From: Pseudomonas fluorescens
GTDB lineage: Bacteria; Pseudomonadota; Gammaproteobacteria; Pseudomonadales; Pseudomonadaceae
Reading direction: 5' to 3'
Length of the DNA stretch: 64,000 nt
Assembly: GCF_902497625.1 (NCBI RefSeq)
Contig: NZ_CABVGX010000031.1
Span: 1-64,000, forward strand
Shown here: in pieces, positions 27,601 through 35,928 of the stretch
How positions within the stretch are numbered: the stretch's first letter is position 1
Layout: every line of letters starts with the position of its first letter
Made by a program: the position numbers and the translations under genes
The notes under the pieces: generated by a model
Database searches by the model: none
Seen by the model: the letters and a program-made list of their open reading frames with translations, nothing else
Told to the model about the DNA's origin: nothing

Positions 27601-28190
27601 CCGTGATCGTCTATACCGGACGCAACCTGACCCGCGACGAGGAGGCCGAGCTGCGCAAGTATTCGCGCTCGATCATCATCAAGGGCGCACGCTCGCCGGA
27701 GCGTTTGCTGGACGAGGTCACACTCTTTCTGCACAAAGTTGAATCAAGGTTGTCCCATGAGCGGCAGCGGATGCTCAAGACCGCCCGCAGCCGCGACAAG
27801 GTGTTCGAAGGGCGTAAGGTGCTGTTGGTGGATGACGATGTGCGCAACATCTTCGCCCTGACCAGCGCGCTGGAGCAAAAAGGGGCAGTCGTGGTCATTG
27901 GTCGAAACGGCCGTGAAGCGATTGAAAAACTGAATGAAGTCGAGGACATCGATCTGGTGTTGATGGACGTGATGATGCCGGAGATGGACGGTTTCGAGGC
28001 AACGACCTTGATCCGTCAAGACCCGCGCTGGCGCAAGCTGCCGATCATCGCCGTCACCGCGAAAGCCATGAAAGACGATCAGGAGCGCTGCCTGCAGGCC
28101 GGCTCCAACGATTATCTGGCCAAGCCCATCGACCTTGATCGATTGTTCTCACTGATTCGTGTGTGGTTACCGAAGATGGAACGCATTTAG
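24696..28190 (+). CDS. Hybrid sensor kinase: CHASE3-GAF-HisKA-HATPase-REC-REC-REC
   Basis: 1164-aa inner-membrane kinase. Two membrane segments (about 27-48 and 190-211) flank a periplasmic CHASE3 domain with the LTVDLETGMRGFLLSGDEKFLEPY signature. A GAF domain follows (245-395), then a long heptad-rich coiled coil (400-490; QQEELKTANEELEEQSRILK). The phospho-acceptor His is in FLANMSHELRTPLN near residue 502, with ATP-binding boxes to about 725 (GTGLGLSISRDLAALLGG). Three receivers begin near 772, 895 and 1041, each with its Asp (LLDMRLPD, IIDLKLPD, LMDVMMPEMDG). AAGG lies 7 bases before the ATG. Its stop overlaps the GTG of the CheR gene (TAGTG), so the two are translationally coupled. The input signal is unknown. 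Confidence 0.93.
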   Translation: MTTASSVDEQRFRKLLSRNVSLPLGVGVLSAFFFVSLITYLLSVIQWVEHTDRVINNANEAIKLTVDLETGMRGFLLSGDEKFLEPYETARPRVTVALNTLLDLTNDNPVQTDRLKRLQALQTEWAEYAQSMIELQRTSGDYRGAVKAGRGKRLTDEIRKQFEDVIDMEQQLRTSRNAEVRRTTIWSISLYVLFIVGISGLLAYIGRRDLVNLSQNYSTNLAAQQASARRLEQQAWLRNGQTELAEQVLGQLSLNLLGRNILQFCAQYLDSAVAALYVREEHGGLKRVATYGFSREQEERDQQIYSGEGIVGQVAENNRLIRLDNVPDDYLKVSSGLGEGLPHSVLVVPTSDDERVNGVIELGFLRPLDERDVELLELIAGNIGTSIEAARYRQRLQEVLAETQQLNEELQVQQEELKTANEELEEQSRILKESQAHLETQQVELEQTNEQLAEQAQILADQRDAMDVKNTELNQVQMQLEERADELQRSSKYKSEFLANMSHELRTPLNSSLILAKLLAENPQDNLSAEQVKFAESIYSAGNDLLNLINDILDISKVEAGKLDVRPENTSVARLVDGLRGMFQPLATEKKLDLQVELQPGAPMLIYTDRQRLEQVIKNLLSNAVKFTEQGSVSLSVASQPGNRIAFVVRDSGIGIAADQQESIFEAFRQADGTTNRRYGGTGLGLSISRDLAALLGGSISVSSQPGQGSVFTLVLPQHYVESGEDPITPMTVLPEAVKPQQATPAALVPLIADVDIPRFDDDRANAPFANRCILVVEDEPNFARILYDLAHELGYHCLVAHGADEGYDLASEFLPDAILLDMRLPDHSGLTVLQRLKEHAETRHIPVHVISVEDRVEAAMHMGAIGYAVKPTTREELKDVFARLEAKLTQKVKRVLLVEDDDLQRDSIARLIGDDDIEITAVGFAQEALDMLRTTIFDCMIIDLKLPDMLGGDLLKRMSTEDICSFPPVIVYTGRNLTRDEEAELRKYSRSIIIKGARSPERLLDEVTLFLHKVESRLSHERQRMLKTARSRDKVFEGRKVLLVDDDVRNIFALTSALEQKGAVVVIGRNGREAIEKLNEVEDIDLVLMDVMMPEMDGFEATTLIRQDPRWRKLPIIAVTAKAMKDDQERCLQAGSNDYLAKPIDLDRLFSLIRVWLPKMERI

Positions 28191-29023
28191 TGGAACGCAC
28201 CAATTTCGAGGGGCGCAATAGCGAAATCGAGTTGCGGCTGTTGATTGAGGCGATTTACCTCAAATACAGCTACGATTTTCGCGATTATTCCGGCGCTTCA
28301 ATCAAGCGTCGGGTGAGCCACGCGCTGACACAGTTCGACTGCGCGACCATTTCTGCGCTGCAGGAAAAGGTCCTGCATGACCCTACGGCGTTCATGCAAT
28401 TGCTGCAATTGCTGACGATCCCGGTCAGTGAGATGTTTCGCGATCCGTCACACTTCCTGGCGATTCGCCAGGAAGTGGTGCCGCTACTCAAGACCTATCC
28501 ATCGATCAAGATCTGGATTGCCGGTTGCAGCACGGGTGAAGAGGTCTATTCGATGGCGATTCTGTTGCGCGAAGAAGGCCTGCTCGATCGCACGATTATC
28601 TACGCCACCGACATCAATCCGCGGTCGCTGGATAAAGCCAAGCAGGGCATCTTCTCGATGGAGAATGTCCGCGCCTATACGCACAATTATCAGCAGGCCG
28701 GTGGCCAGCGGTCGTTCGCCGATTACTACACCGCTGCTTATGGCTATGCGATTTTCGACAAGACATTGTGCGAGAACGTGACGTTTGCCGACCACAGCCT
28801 GGCGACCGACAGCGTGTTTTCAGAAACTCAATTAATTTCATGTCGTAACGTATTGATTTATTTCAATAAAAAACTGCAGGACCGAGCTTTTGGACTGTTC
28901 CATGAGTCGCTCTGCCATCGCGGATTCCTGGTTCTGGGCAGCAAGGAAACCACGGACTTCTCGGCCTTCGCCAAACAGTTCGAGCCCCTGGTCAAACAAG
29001 AACGGATCTACCGCAAGTCATGA
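28190..29023 (+). CDS. CheR-type protein-glutamate methyltransferase
   Basis: 277 aa. The N-terminal helical CheR domain (IEAIYLKYSYDFRDYSGASIKRRV) precedes a SAM-binding Rossmann domain with IWIAGCSTGEEVYSMAI near residue 112 and LISCRNVLIYFNKKLQDRAF near 222. CheR methylates glutamates of chemoreceptors, yet no chemoreceptor gene is nearby; the long coiled coil of the upstream hybrid kinase is a candidate substrate. I take GTG at 28190 as the start because it overlaps the kinase stop codon and gives the expected N-terminus. It overlaps the CheB gene at its end by ATGA. Confidence 0.9.
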   Translation: MERTNFEGRNSEIELRLLIEAIYLKYSYDFRDYSGASIKRRVSHALTQFDCATISALQEKVLHDPTAFMQLLQLLTIPVSEMFRDPSHFLAIRQEVVPLLKTYPSIKIWIAGCSTGEEVYSMAILLREEGLLDRTIIYATDINPRSLDKAKQGIFSMENVRAYTHNYQQAGGQRSFADYYTAAYGYAIFDKTLCENVTFADHSLATDSVFSETQLISCRNVLIYFNKKLQDRAFGLFHESLCHRGFLVLGSKETTDFSAFAKQFEPLVKQERIYRKS

Positions 29024-29613
29024 GCACTAAAACACTATTGCCCCGCGTCGAGGCTATCGTGATTGGCGCCTCGGCGGGCGGTGTAGAGGCCTTGCTGACC
29101 ATTCTCGGTCCATTGCGCACCGGTTTCGTGTTGCCGATTGTTGTCGTACTGCATTTGCCTGACGAGCGCCGTAGCCATTTGGCGGAGGTGTTCGAGCGGC
29201 GAGTGGCAATGCCGGTGGTGGAAGTCCGGGATAAAACCCCGATCGAAGCCGGAACATTGTATTTCGCCGGGCCGGGCTATCACTTGTCGGTGGAGCAAGA
29301 GCGGGTTTTTTCCTTGAGTCTGGAAGATCGCGTGCACTATTCGCGGCCCGCCATCGACTACCTGTTCGAATCGGCTGCCGATGTTTTTGGTCAAGGATTG
29401 GCCGCAGTGTTGCTGACCGGCGCCAATCGTGACGGCGCGGCCGGCATGGCCCATGTTCATCAACGTGGCGGTTTGACCATTGTGCAGGACCCGCTGGATG
29501 CCCAGGTAGCGACCATGCCTCTGGCGGCGCTGGATTCCCATCAGCCAGACCATATTCTCCCCATACGCGGCATCGGCCGTCTGCTAGTCGAGCTGGAACG
29601 AATCGCATGCTAA
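29020..29613 (+). CDS. CheB-type methylesterase without receiver domain
   Basis: 197 aa, only the C-terminal catalytic domain of CheB. The Ser-His-Asp triad is visible: Ser in IGASAGGVEALL (near residue 18), His in VVLHLPDERRSHLAEV (near 43), Asp in LTGANRDGAAGM (near 138). No receiver domain, so activity is not controlled by its own phosphorylation. It starts inside the CheR stop (ATGA) and its last codons overlap the next kinase gene by 7 bases, implying tight co-expression of the five genes. Confidence 0.92.
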   Translation: MSTKTLLPRVEAIVIGASAGGVEALLTILGPLRTGFVLPIVVVLHLPDERRSHLAEVFERRVAMPVVEVRDKTPIEAGTLYFAGPGYHLSVEQERVFSLSLEDRVHYSRPAIDYLFESAADVFGQGLAAVLLTGANRDGAAGMAHVHQRGGLTIVQDPLDAQVATMPLAALDSHQPDHILPIRGIGRLLVELERIAC

Positions 29614-30788
29614 GTAACATCCAGGCCAAACTGCTGATCGTCGACGATCTGCCGGAAAACTTGCTGGCTCTTGAGGCGCTGATCAAGCGCGAAGACCGCA
29701 CCGTCTACAAAGCCTTGTCTGCGGACGAGGCGCTGTCGCTGTTGCTGCAGCACGAGTTCGCGATGGCCATTCTTGACGTGCAGATGCCGGGCATGAACGG
29801 CTTCGAGCTGGCTGAACTGATGCGCGGCACGGAAAAAACCAAGAACATCCCGATCGTGTTCGTCAGTGCGGCAGGCCGTGAACTCAACTATGCGTTCAAG
29901 GGTTATGAAAGCGGCGCCGTCGACTTTCTCTATAAACCGCTGGACATCCATGCGGTGAAGAGCAAGGTCAACGTTTTCGTCGATCTGTTTCGCCAGAGCA
30001 AAGCCATGAAGGAACAGGTCATAGCCCTGGAGCGCAGCCGGCGGGAGCAGGAGGCGCTGCTGCTGAAGTTGCAAAGCACTCAGGCGGAGCTTGAGCAGGC
30101 GGTGCGTATGCGCGATGACTTCATGTCGATTGTCGCCCATGAAGTCCGCACGCCGCTCAATGGCCTGATTCTGGAAACCCAGCTGCGCAAGATGCACCTG
30201 GCACGGGATAACGCCGCAGCATTCTCGCTGGACAAGATGCACGCGATGGTTGACCGCGACGAACGCCAGATCAAAAGCCTGATTCGCCTGATCGAGGATA
30301 TGCTTGACGTGTCCCGTATTCGCACGGGCAAACTGTCGATCAGGCCTTCGCGGTTTGACCTGTCGAAGCTGGTGCGCGAGCTGCTGCAGAATTTTACCCC
30401 GCAGATAGACGCCGCCGAATCTTCGGTTACTCTGGACGCCGAATATCCGGTGATTGGCAATTGGGATGAATTTCGCATCGAGCAGGTGATCTCCAACTTA
30501 ATCACCAACGCTTTACGTTACGGCGCCAAGAGCCCGATCAGCGTCAAGGTGTACAGTGAGGGCACGGAGGCGCGCGTGGAAGTACGAGATCTGGGGATCG
30601 GTATCAGCGAGGAAAACCAGAAGCGTATCTTCCAGCAATTCGAACGGGTAACGGCCAAGCATGCCGTTGCTGGATTGGGTCTGGGCTTGTTCATCTCGGA
30701 ACAGATTGTGACCGCCCATGGCGGTTCCATTACCGTCGAGAGCCGGATTGACGAAGGCGCCTTGTTTCGTGTTTGTCTGCCGCTGTAG
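29607..30788 (+). CDS. Receiver-histidine kinase (REC-HisKA-HATPase), soluble
   Basis: 393 aa with no membrane segment. A receiver comes first (KLLIVDDLPENLLAL; phospho-acceptor in AILDVQMPGMNG near residue 56; Lys in LYKPLDIHAVKS), then a short coiled coil, then HisKA with the His in DFMSIVAHEVRTPLNGL near 178, and HATPase boxes (NLITNALRYG, DLGIGISEENQKRIFQQF, GLGLGLFISEQIV). Such proteins take phosphate from an upstream kinase and pass the signal on. It overlaps the CheB gene and is followed after 77 bases by a lone receiver. Confidence 0.92.
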   Translation: MLSNIQAKLLIVDDLPENLLALEALIKREDRTVYKALSADEALSLLLQHEFAMAILDVQMPGMNGFELAELMRGTEKTKNIPIVFVSAAGRELNYAFKGYESGAVDFLYKPLDIHAVKSKVNVFVDLFRQSKAMKEQVIALERSRREQEALLLKLQSTQAELEQAVRMRDDFMSIVAHEVRTPLNGLILETQLRKMHLARDNAAAFSLDKMHAMVDRDERQIKSLIRLIEDMLDVSRIRTGKLSIRPSRFDLSKLVRELLQNFTPQIDAAESSVTLDAEYPVIGNWDEFRIEQVISNLITNALRYGAKSPISVKVYSEGTEARVEVRDLGIGISEENQKRIFQQFERVTAKHAVAGLGLGLFISEQIVTAHGGSITVESRIDEGALFRVCLPL

Positions 30789-30865
30789 GAAATCAGCCAG
30801 ATAAACGCAACCTCTGATCGACCCTACGGTCGTATCAGCAGCTATTGACCGAACAAAGGCTTCCC

Positions 30866-31243
30866 ATGAGTGAAGATGCGCAAGACGTCGTATTGATCGT
30901 CGAAGATGACCCCTCCATCCTGATGGTGCTTTCTGCCTATTTGTCGGGGGAGGGTTACCGGGTGTTGCAGGCGGAAAACGGCGAGCAGGCGTTCGAGATT
31001 CTCGCGAGCAAACCGCACCTGGATATGATGATTACCGATTTTCGCCTGCCGGGAGGTATTTCCGGGGTGCAGATTGCTGAGCCCGCAGTGAAATTGCGGC
31101 CAGAGTTGAAGGTGATTTTTATCAGTGGTTACCCGCAGGAGATTCGTGAGACGGACAGTCCGATAACGCGCAAGGCGCCGATTCTGGGTAAGCCGTTCGA
31201 TCTGGATGTGTTGCAGGAGTTGATGCAGGATATGTTGTCCTGA
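30866..31243 (+). CDS. Single-domain response regulator
   Basis: 125 aa receiver with no output domain. Seen: VVLIVEDDPSILMVLSAYL, phospho-acceptor Asp in MMITDFRLPGGISG near residue 57, FISGYPQEI, and Lys-Pro in ILGKPFDLDVLQEL. The start at 30866 has AAAGG about 6 bases upstream; a TTG seven codons earlier is less likely. It closes the plus-strand signalling operon and converges on the kinase at 31491-33161. Probable phosphate sink or diffusible output for the cluster. Confidence 0.9.
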   Translation: MSEDAQDVVLIVEDDPSILMVLSAYLSGEGYRVLQAENGEQAFEILASKPHLDMMITDFRLPGGISGVQIAEPAVKLRPELKVIFISGYPQEIRETDSPITRKAPILGKPFDLDVLQELMQDMLS

Positions 31244-31329
31244 TTGTCAGGGTGCCCCTGTGCAAAGCCTGCGCGTGGCCCCTCGAGGGCACGCCAGGAT
31301 CAAAGGCGAACGCGCCGCGCCCACGGTCT

Positions 31330-31413
31330 ATCCGTAGAGCAGGCTCGCTTGCGATCACAGCACTGCGGTTTGAATGGTGAGCCGTATGACGCTTTAGCGA
31401 GCAAGCTCTGCTT
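31330..31413. repeat. Degenerate REP pair between convergent signalling operons
   Basis: GAGCAGGCTCGCTTGCGATC (31338-31357) faces TTTAGCGAGCAAGCTCTGCT (31393-31412) in inverted order with several mismatches. It lies in the 247-base gap where the two signalling operons converge; no other terminator is seen there. Confidence 0.6.
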
Positions 31414-31490
31414 TTGCGGAATCGGGGTATATCCGACAGAAATGGAGCAGCCGGCACCCTCCATTCCACGGTAAGCTTTGTTCCCACACC

Positions 31491-33161
31491 TCAAATCCGA
31501 ATCATCTCCCGCACCTTCGCGGTCAACAAATCAAAGGTGAACGGCTTGGTGATCATCTGCATGCCCGGATCAAGGAACCCGCCGCGCACTGCCGCATGTT
31601 CTGCGTAACCAGTGATGAATAGCACCTTGAGGTCCGGCCGGTATTGCCGGCCGATTTCCGCCAGTTGTCGACCATTCATCCCGGGCAGGCCGACGTCACT
31701 GATCAGCAGATCGATGCGTTGTGCGGAGTTGAGGATTGGCACTGCGCTAGGGGCATCGACGGCTTCTACGAAGGCGTAACCCAAGTCACTCAGCACCGTG
31801 CTGACCAGTACGCGCACAGCGGGATCATCTTCCACAATCAACACGGTCTCGCCATTCTCGGCGATCAGCGCGTGTTGGATATTGACGGGTTGATCCTGAT
31901 GTACGTCGTTGCCACAGCGTGGCAGGTACAGACTCACCGTTGTGCCGTTGCCTTCCTCGCTGTCGATGACCACGTGTCCGCGTGATTGTTTGCTGAAGCC
32001 GTAGATCATCGACAATCCAAGGCCTGTGCCCTGGCCGATGGGTTTGGTGGTAAAGAAGGGGTCAAAGGCGCGATTGATGGTGCTTTGCGGCATGCCGCAT
32101 CCATTATCCATGACGCTCAGCACCACGTAGTCACCGGGCTCGAGATTGCTGTGGGCTGCGGTGAAGTCTGCGTCGAGGTATTGATTGCTGGTTTTGACCA
32201 CCAGTGTGCCGCCGCTGGGCATGGCATCCCGGGCATTGATGACCAGGTTGAGCAGGGCGCTTTCCAGTTGATTGGGATCGGCCTCGGCTACCCACAAATG
32301 CGGGTCCAGTTGCATGTCCAGATGGATGCTTTCATTAATGCTGCGTTGCAGTAACTCGCCCATCGACACAACCAGCGTGTTCATCTCGACGGGTTTCGAA
32401 TCGAGCGACTGACGTCGGGAAAACGCCAGCAGTCGATGGGTCAGGCCGGCCGCACGGTTGGCGGAGGTCACGCCCAGATCGATGAGGCTATCCAGGTCTT
32501 CGGTACGTCCACGTGCCAGGCGTCGGCGCAGCAATTCAAGGCTACCGATGATGCCGGTCAGCATGTTGTTGAAATCGTGGGCAATGCCGCCAGTGAGTTG
32601 GCCAACGGCTTCCATTTTCTGCGACTGGCGCAGGGCTTCTTCGTTGTGACGCAATTGCGCAGTACGCTCCTCCACCTGCTGTTCCAGGGTCTCGAGGGTG
32701 GTCTGCAATCGCATTTCGCTTTGACTGAGGTCGATCAGCCGATCCCTGGCTTCGTATTGTCGTCGGCGCCCTCGCAACGCGGTGGCAACCAGACTGATCA
32801 ACGTCACAGGATGGAAAGGGCGCTCGAGAAATGTGACGTTACCCAGTTGCGGCCCGAAACGAGAAGCGGGGTTCTGTTCGGGACCACCGTGATAAGTCAT
32901 CAACACAATCGGCAGATCCGACCATGCTGGCTGGTCCTCGATCAGGCTGAACAGCGGTTCGACGTCGCTGCCAAGCAGAGCCTCGGAAGAAATCAGCAGT
33001 ACCCCGGCACCGTGCTCCACTTCCGCGCACAAACCTGGAAGGTCGCGCGCGATGATGCCGTCGTATCCTGCTTCGTTGAGCATCATCAGTGCGACCTGGC
33101 TGTCACGTCCCAGCGGCGCGAGGATGATCGCGCGTTCGGTGGTCGCGTGCGCGACACTCAC
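31491..33161 (-). CDS. Hybrid histidine kinase coupled to KaiC-like ATPase
   Basis: 556-aa soluble protein. The first 130 residues look like a degenerate receiver (RAIILAPLGRDSQVALMMLNEAGY, ending FLERPFHPVTLISLV) without a clear phospho-acceptor motif. A coiled coil leads into HisKA of the MEAVGQLTGGIAHDFNNMLTGIIGSLELL type (His near 196), HATPase (LINLVINARDAMPSGG in the form LLNLVINARDAMP; GTGLGLSMIYGFSKQS), and a C-terminal receiver from about 438 (VLIVEDDPAVRVLV; Asp in LLISDVGLPGMNG). The start is GTG at 33161, which overlaps the stop of the KaiC-like gene (GTGA), so they are made together. That coupling suggests the kinase reads the state of the ATPase. Confidence 0.9.
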   Translation of the reverse strand: MSVAHATTERAIILAPLGRDSQVALMMLNEAGYDGIIARDLPGLCAEVEHGAGVLLISSEALLGSDVEPLFSLIEDQPAWSDLPIVLMTYHGGPEQNPASRFGPQLGNVTFLERPFHPVTLISLVATALRGRRRQYEARDRLIDLSQSEMRLQTTLETLEQQVEERTAQLRHNEEALRQSQKMEAVGQLTGGIAHDFNNMLTGIIGSLELLRRRLARGRTEDLDSLIDLGVTSANRAAGLTHRLLAFSRRQSLDSKPVEMNTLVVSMGELLQRSINESIHLDMQLDPHLWVAEADPNQLESALLNLVINARDAMPSGGTLVVKTSNQYLDADFTAAHSNLEPGDYVVLSVMDNGCGMPQSTINRAFDPFFTTKPIGQGTGLGLSMIYGFSKQSRGHVVIDSEEGNGTTVSLYLPRCGNDVHQDQPVNIQHALIAENGETVLIVEDDPAVRVLVSTVLSDLGYAFVEAVDAPSAVPILNSAQRIDLLISDVGLPGMNGRQLAEIGRQYRPDLKVLFITGYAEHAAVRGGFLDPGMQMITKPFTFDLLTAKVREMIRI

Positions 33162-34675
33162 GGGGTTTCGTCCTCAAGCAGGGGCTTGCTTTCGCCCATA
33201 TAAGTCGGCACGCCGCGCAGGACGCCCTGGAAGGCATCCAGCGGTTTGCCGATGGTCATGCCGGTCGAACCGATGCGATATTCGCGAATGGTCGACTCGT
33301 GGCTGCCGGTACGTTTCTTGATGATCGAAATCGCCCGGCGGACCCGGCCCAGCGCTTCGAAATATCGCAACAGAATGACCGTGTCGGCCAGATAGGTAAT
33401 ATCGACCGGCGCCTTCATGTCGCCGACCAGGCCATGCTGCGCGACTGTCATGAATGTCGCAGCGCCACGACGATTGAGGTACAGCAGCAGTTCATGCATG
33501 TGCAAGACCAGCGCGTTCTCTTCAGGCATCGCGGCCTGATAGCCGTTGATGCTGTCGATCACTACGGTCTTGATATCGCGCTCATCGACGCAGCGGCGCA
33601 CGCGGTGTGAAAATTCCCCTGGCGACAGTTCTGCAGCGTCGACCTGTTCAATCAGCAGATTACCGGTGGCTTGCAAGGCTTTGAGATCAATGCCCATGTT
33701 TTTCATGCGTTCGAACAGCAGGCCGAGTTCTTCGTCGAAAATGAACAGTGCGGCCTTCTCGCCTCGCGCTACTGCAGCCGCGGCAAAGATCATCGAGATC
33801 AGCGATTTACCGGTACCAGCCGGCCCGAGGATCAATGTGCCAGAGCCGGTCTCGATACCGCCGCCGAGCAGGGCGTCCATTTCCTTTATGCCGCTGGACA
33901 ATTGCAGGCGTTCATAGCCGCTGCGATGCTCGGCCGCTACAAGACGGGGAAACACGTGCACGCCATCGCCCATGATGGTGAAGTCGTGAAAGCCACCGCG
34001 ATATTTCTGCCCGCGGTATTTCACCACGCGCACGCGACGGCGTTCGGCGCCGTAGTTGGGGGTCAGCTCTTCAAGGCGGATGACGCCATGCGCGACACTG
34101 TGCACGGTTTTGTCGAGGGATTCAGTGGTCAGGTCATCCAGCAACACCACCGTCGCGTCATAGCGCACAAAGTAATGTTTGATGGCGAGTATCTGCCGAC
34201 GATAGCGCAGCGAGCTCTGCGCCAGCAGACGAATCTCGGAAAGGCTGTCGAGCACCACACGGGTCGGTTTGATCCGTTCGACCACTTCAAATATCTGTCT
34301 GGTGGCTTCGCCCAACTCAAGATCGGAAGAGTAGAGCAGGCTTTGCTGATGTTCAGCGTTGAGCAGGCTTTCCGGCGGTGTCAGCTCAAAGATGTGGATG
34401 TTCTCATCCAGCTCCCAGCCGTGGGACCGCGCGCCCTGACGCAATTCGTGCTCTGTTTCGGAAAGGGTGATGTACAACGAGCGCTCGCCGGCTTTGGCGC
34501 CGGCCATTAAAAAATGCAAAGCCACCGTGGTTTTACCGGTGCCGGGTTCACCTTCCAGAAGGAAGACATGGCTACGGGATAACCCACCGGCCAGGATGTC
34601 ATCCAGACCTTCGATGCCGGTGGCGGCTTTTGCACTGAACAACTCGTTAGATGTAGACAAAAAATGCCCTCTCAT
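33158..34675 (-). CDS. KaiC-like double-domain ATPase
   Basis: 505 aa with two RecA-like domains, as in cyanobacterial KaiC (519 aa). First domain: Walker A EGEPGTGKTT near residue 45, ITLSETEHELRQGARSHGWEL. Second: Walker A GPAGTGKSLI near 286, FIFDEELGLLFERMKNMGIDL, VVIDSINGYQAAMPEE. By my alignment the catalytic Glu pairs are SE in the first domain and DE in the second (EE in the cyanobacterial protein), and the positions of the phosphorylated Ser431/Thr432 read Thr-Tyr (VDITYLADT). No kaiA or kaiB is in the window. Such KaiC homologues occur in many non-photosynthetic bacteria and are usually tied to stress signalling. Its stop overlaps the start of the kinase gene. Confidence 0.92.
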   Translation of the reverse strand: MRGHFLSTSNELFSAKAATGIEGLDDILAGGLSRSHVFLLEGEPGTGKTTVALHFLMAGAKAGERSLYITLSETEHELRQGARSHGWELDENIHIFELTPPESLLNAEHQQSLLYSSDLELGEATRQIFEVVERIKPTRVVLDSLSEIRLLAQSSLRYRRQILAIKHYFVRYDATVVLLDDLTTESLDKTVHSVAHGVIRLEELTPNYGAERRRVRVVKYRGQKYRGGFHDFTIMGDGVHVFPRLVAAEHRSGYERLQLSSGIKEMDALLGGGIETGSGTLILGPAGTGKSLISMIFAAAAVARGEKAALFIFDEELGLLFERMKNMGIDLKALQATGNLLIEQVDAAELSPGEFSHRVRRCVDERDIKTVVIDSINGYQAAMPEENALVLHMHELLLYLNRRGAATFMTVAQHGLVGDMKAPVDITYLADTVILLRYFEALGRVRRAISIIKKRTGSHESTIREYRIGSTGMTIGKPLDAFQGVLRGVPTYMGESKPLLEDETP

Positions 34676-34774
34676 GACTAGGGGAAGCGAGGCAGCAGGC
34701 TTGAATAGACTGAATGAACTGCCTGATCACTTGACCGTTGGCCGTGACAGCGGTTCCGCATCTTTTAAGCGATA

Positions 34775-35830
34775 TTAGAGACCTTGTTGCAATGCCGGGT
34801 CGTCGGGATTCAATTGTTCGAGTTGCGCGAGCAGAATCTGCACGTTTTGCAGTTGCCCACTTTCCTTCCAGTAACTGATCAGCAGGACTCGGGCGCGGCG
34901 GTCAGCCGGGTGGCGCTGGACGATTTCCTGTAACTGATTCTGCGCCGCTTCCAGCTCTTGCTGATCGTGCAGCGTAGTTGCAAGGTCGTAGCGGTAGTCT
35001 TTGTTATCCGGTTCCAGCTCTACGGCTTTGGATAAGCCCAGCAAAGCGAACTCACTTTGATCGTGATGCAGCAACCACATGCCCAGGGCATGTTGCAGGT
35101 ATGCCGAATCGGGCTGCGCTTTCAATTGTCTGGCCAGTAACAGCCGCGCCGCTTCACTTTGTCCCTGTTTGTCCAGCACTTCGATCTGCATCACCAGCGC
35201 CTGCAGATTGTCCGGGGCGAGGCGCAAGGTATGTTCGAGGGCCAGTTGCGCCTCCTTGTACTCGCCATTGTGCAAATGCAGGCGAGCCAGCTGGATCTGG
35301 TTGTCAGCCGTCTCCGGGGTGTTTTTCAGTGCCTGCTTCCAGGCGTCGACCGCCTGCTGCACCGGCCCGAAATATAGGCCGAGATTGTCCGGCGACAAGC
35401 CGAGCAGGGCATTCACTGCGGCAAACCGAACGCTTTGATCGCTATCGTCCAGCAATGGCCCAAGAAGCAAACTCCGTTGCCCGCCGGGAACCAGTCCGCT
35501 GATGCTTTGGATTGCAGCGATGCGCACGCTGGCGGATGGGTGCTGAAGGTCGGCGTCGGCCAGTTTCAGGGCGACCGAGCTGGGGTAATTGGGCAGTTCG
35601 GCATGCAGCCAGGTGCGCCGCTTGGGCGAGATGTCCGGGCGGGCGAGCTGCTGATAGAGCATCCGCGCCGCACCTGGGCGGCCTTCACGGGCCTGGGTCA
35701 AGGCTTCGCTGTAGCCGCGCTTGATCGCTTCCGGTATTACCGGCGCGGTGCTGCGCAGGTACAGCCAGGCAACGCCGATGGCGAGCAGAACGCACAGGCT
35801 GATGATCAGGTAGCGGCGGGACTTGGGCAT
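34775..35830 (-). CDS. Membrane-anchored HEAT/TPR repeat protein
   Basis: 351 aa. One N-terminal membrane helix (YLIISLCVLLAIGVAWLYL, residues 7-25) anchors a periplasmic or cytoplasmic repeat region. Residues about 85-145 look like two HEAT-type repeats (HPSASVRIAAIQSISGLV; DSDQSVRFAAVNALLGLS). From about 155 on there are at least four TPR units (AWKQALKNTPETADNQIQLARLHLHNGEYKEAQLALEHTLRLAPDN and following). Likely a scaffold for protein-protein contact; partner unknown. I start at ATG 35830 rather than the in-frame TTG 7 codons earlier. It lies alone between the KaiC operon and aacS, same strand as both. Confidence 0.8.
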   Translation of the reverse strand: MPKSRRYLIISLCVLLAIGVAWLYLRSTAPVIPEAIKRGYSEALTQAREGRPGAARMLYQQLARPDISPKRRTWLHAELPNYPSSVALKLADADLQHPSASVRIAAIQSISGLVPGGQRSLLLGPLLDDSDQSVRFAAVNALLGLSPDNLGLYFGPVQQAVDAWKQALKNTPETADNQIQLARLHLHNGEYKEAQLALEHTLRLAPDNLQALVMQIEVLDKQGQSEAARLLLARQLKAQPDSAYLQHALGMWLLHHDQSEFALLGLSKAVELEPDNKDYRYDLATTLHDQQELEAAQNQLQEIVQRHPADRRARVLLISYWKESGQLQNVQILLAQLEQLNPDDPALQQGL

Positions 35831-35928
35831 GCAAATATCCGAAGCTGGCAAACTTTTCCAGAGCAGCCAGCTTCGGTCAGGCTGGGCCGGGAGTCAAACC
35901 TGGCATTTTCCATAACAGTCGCGGCCAG

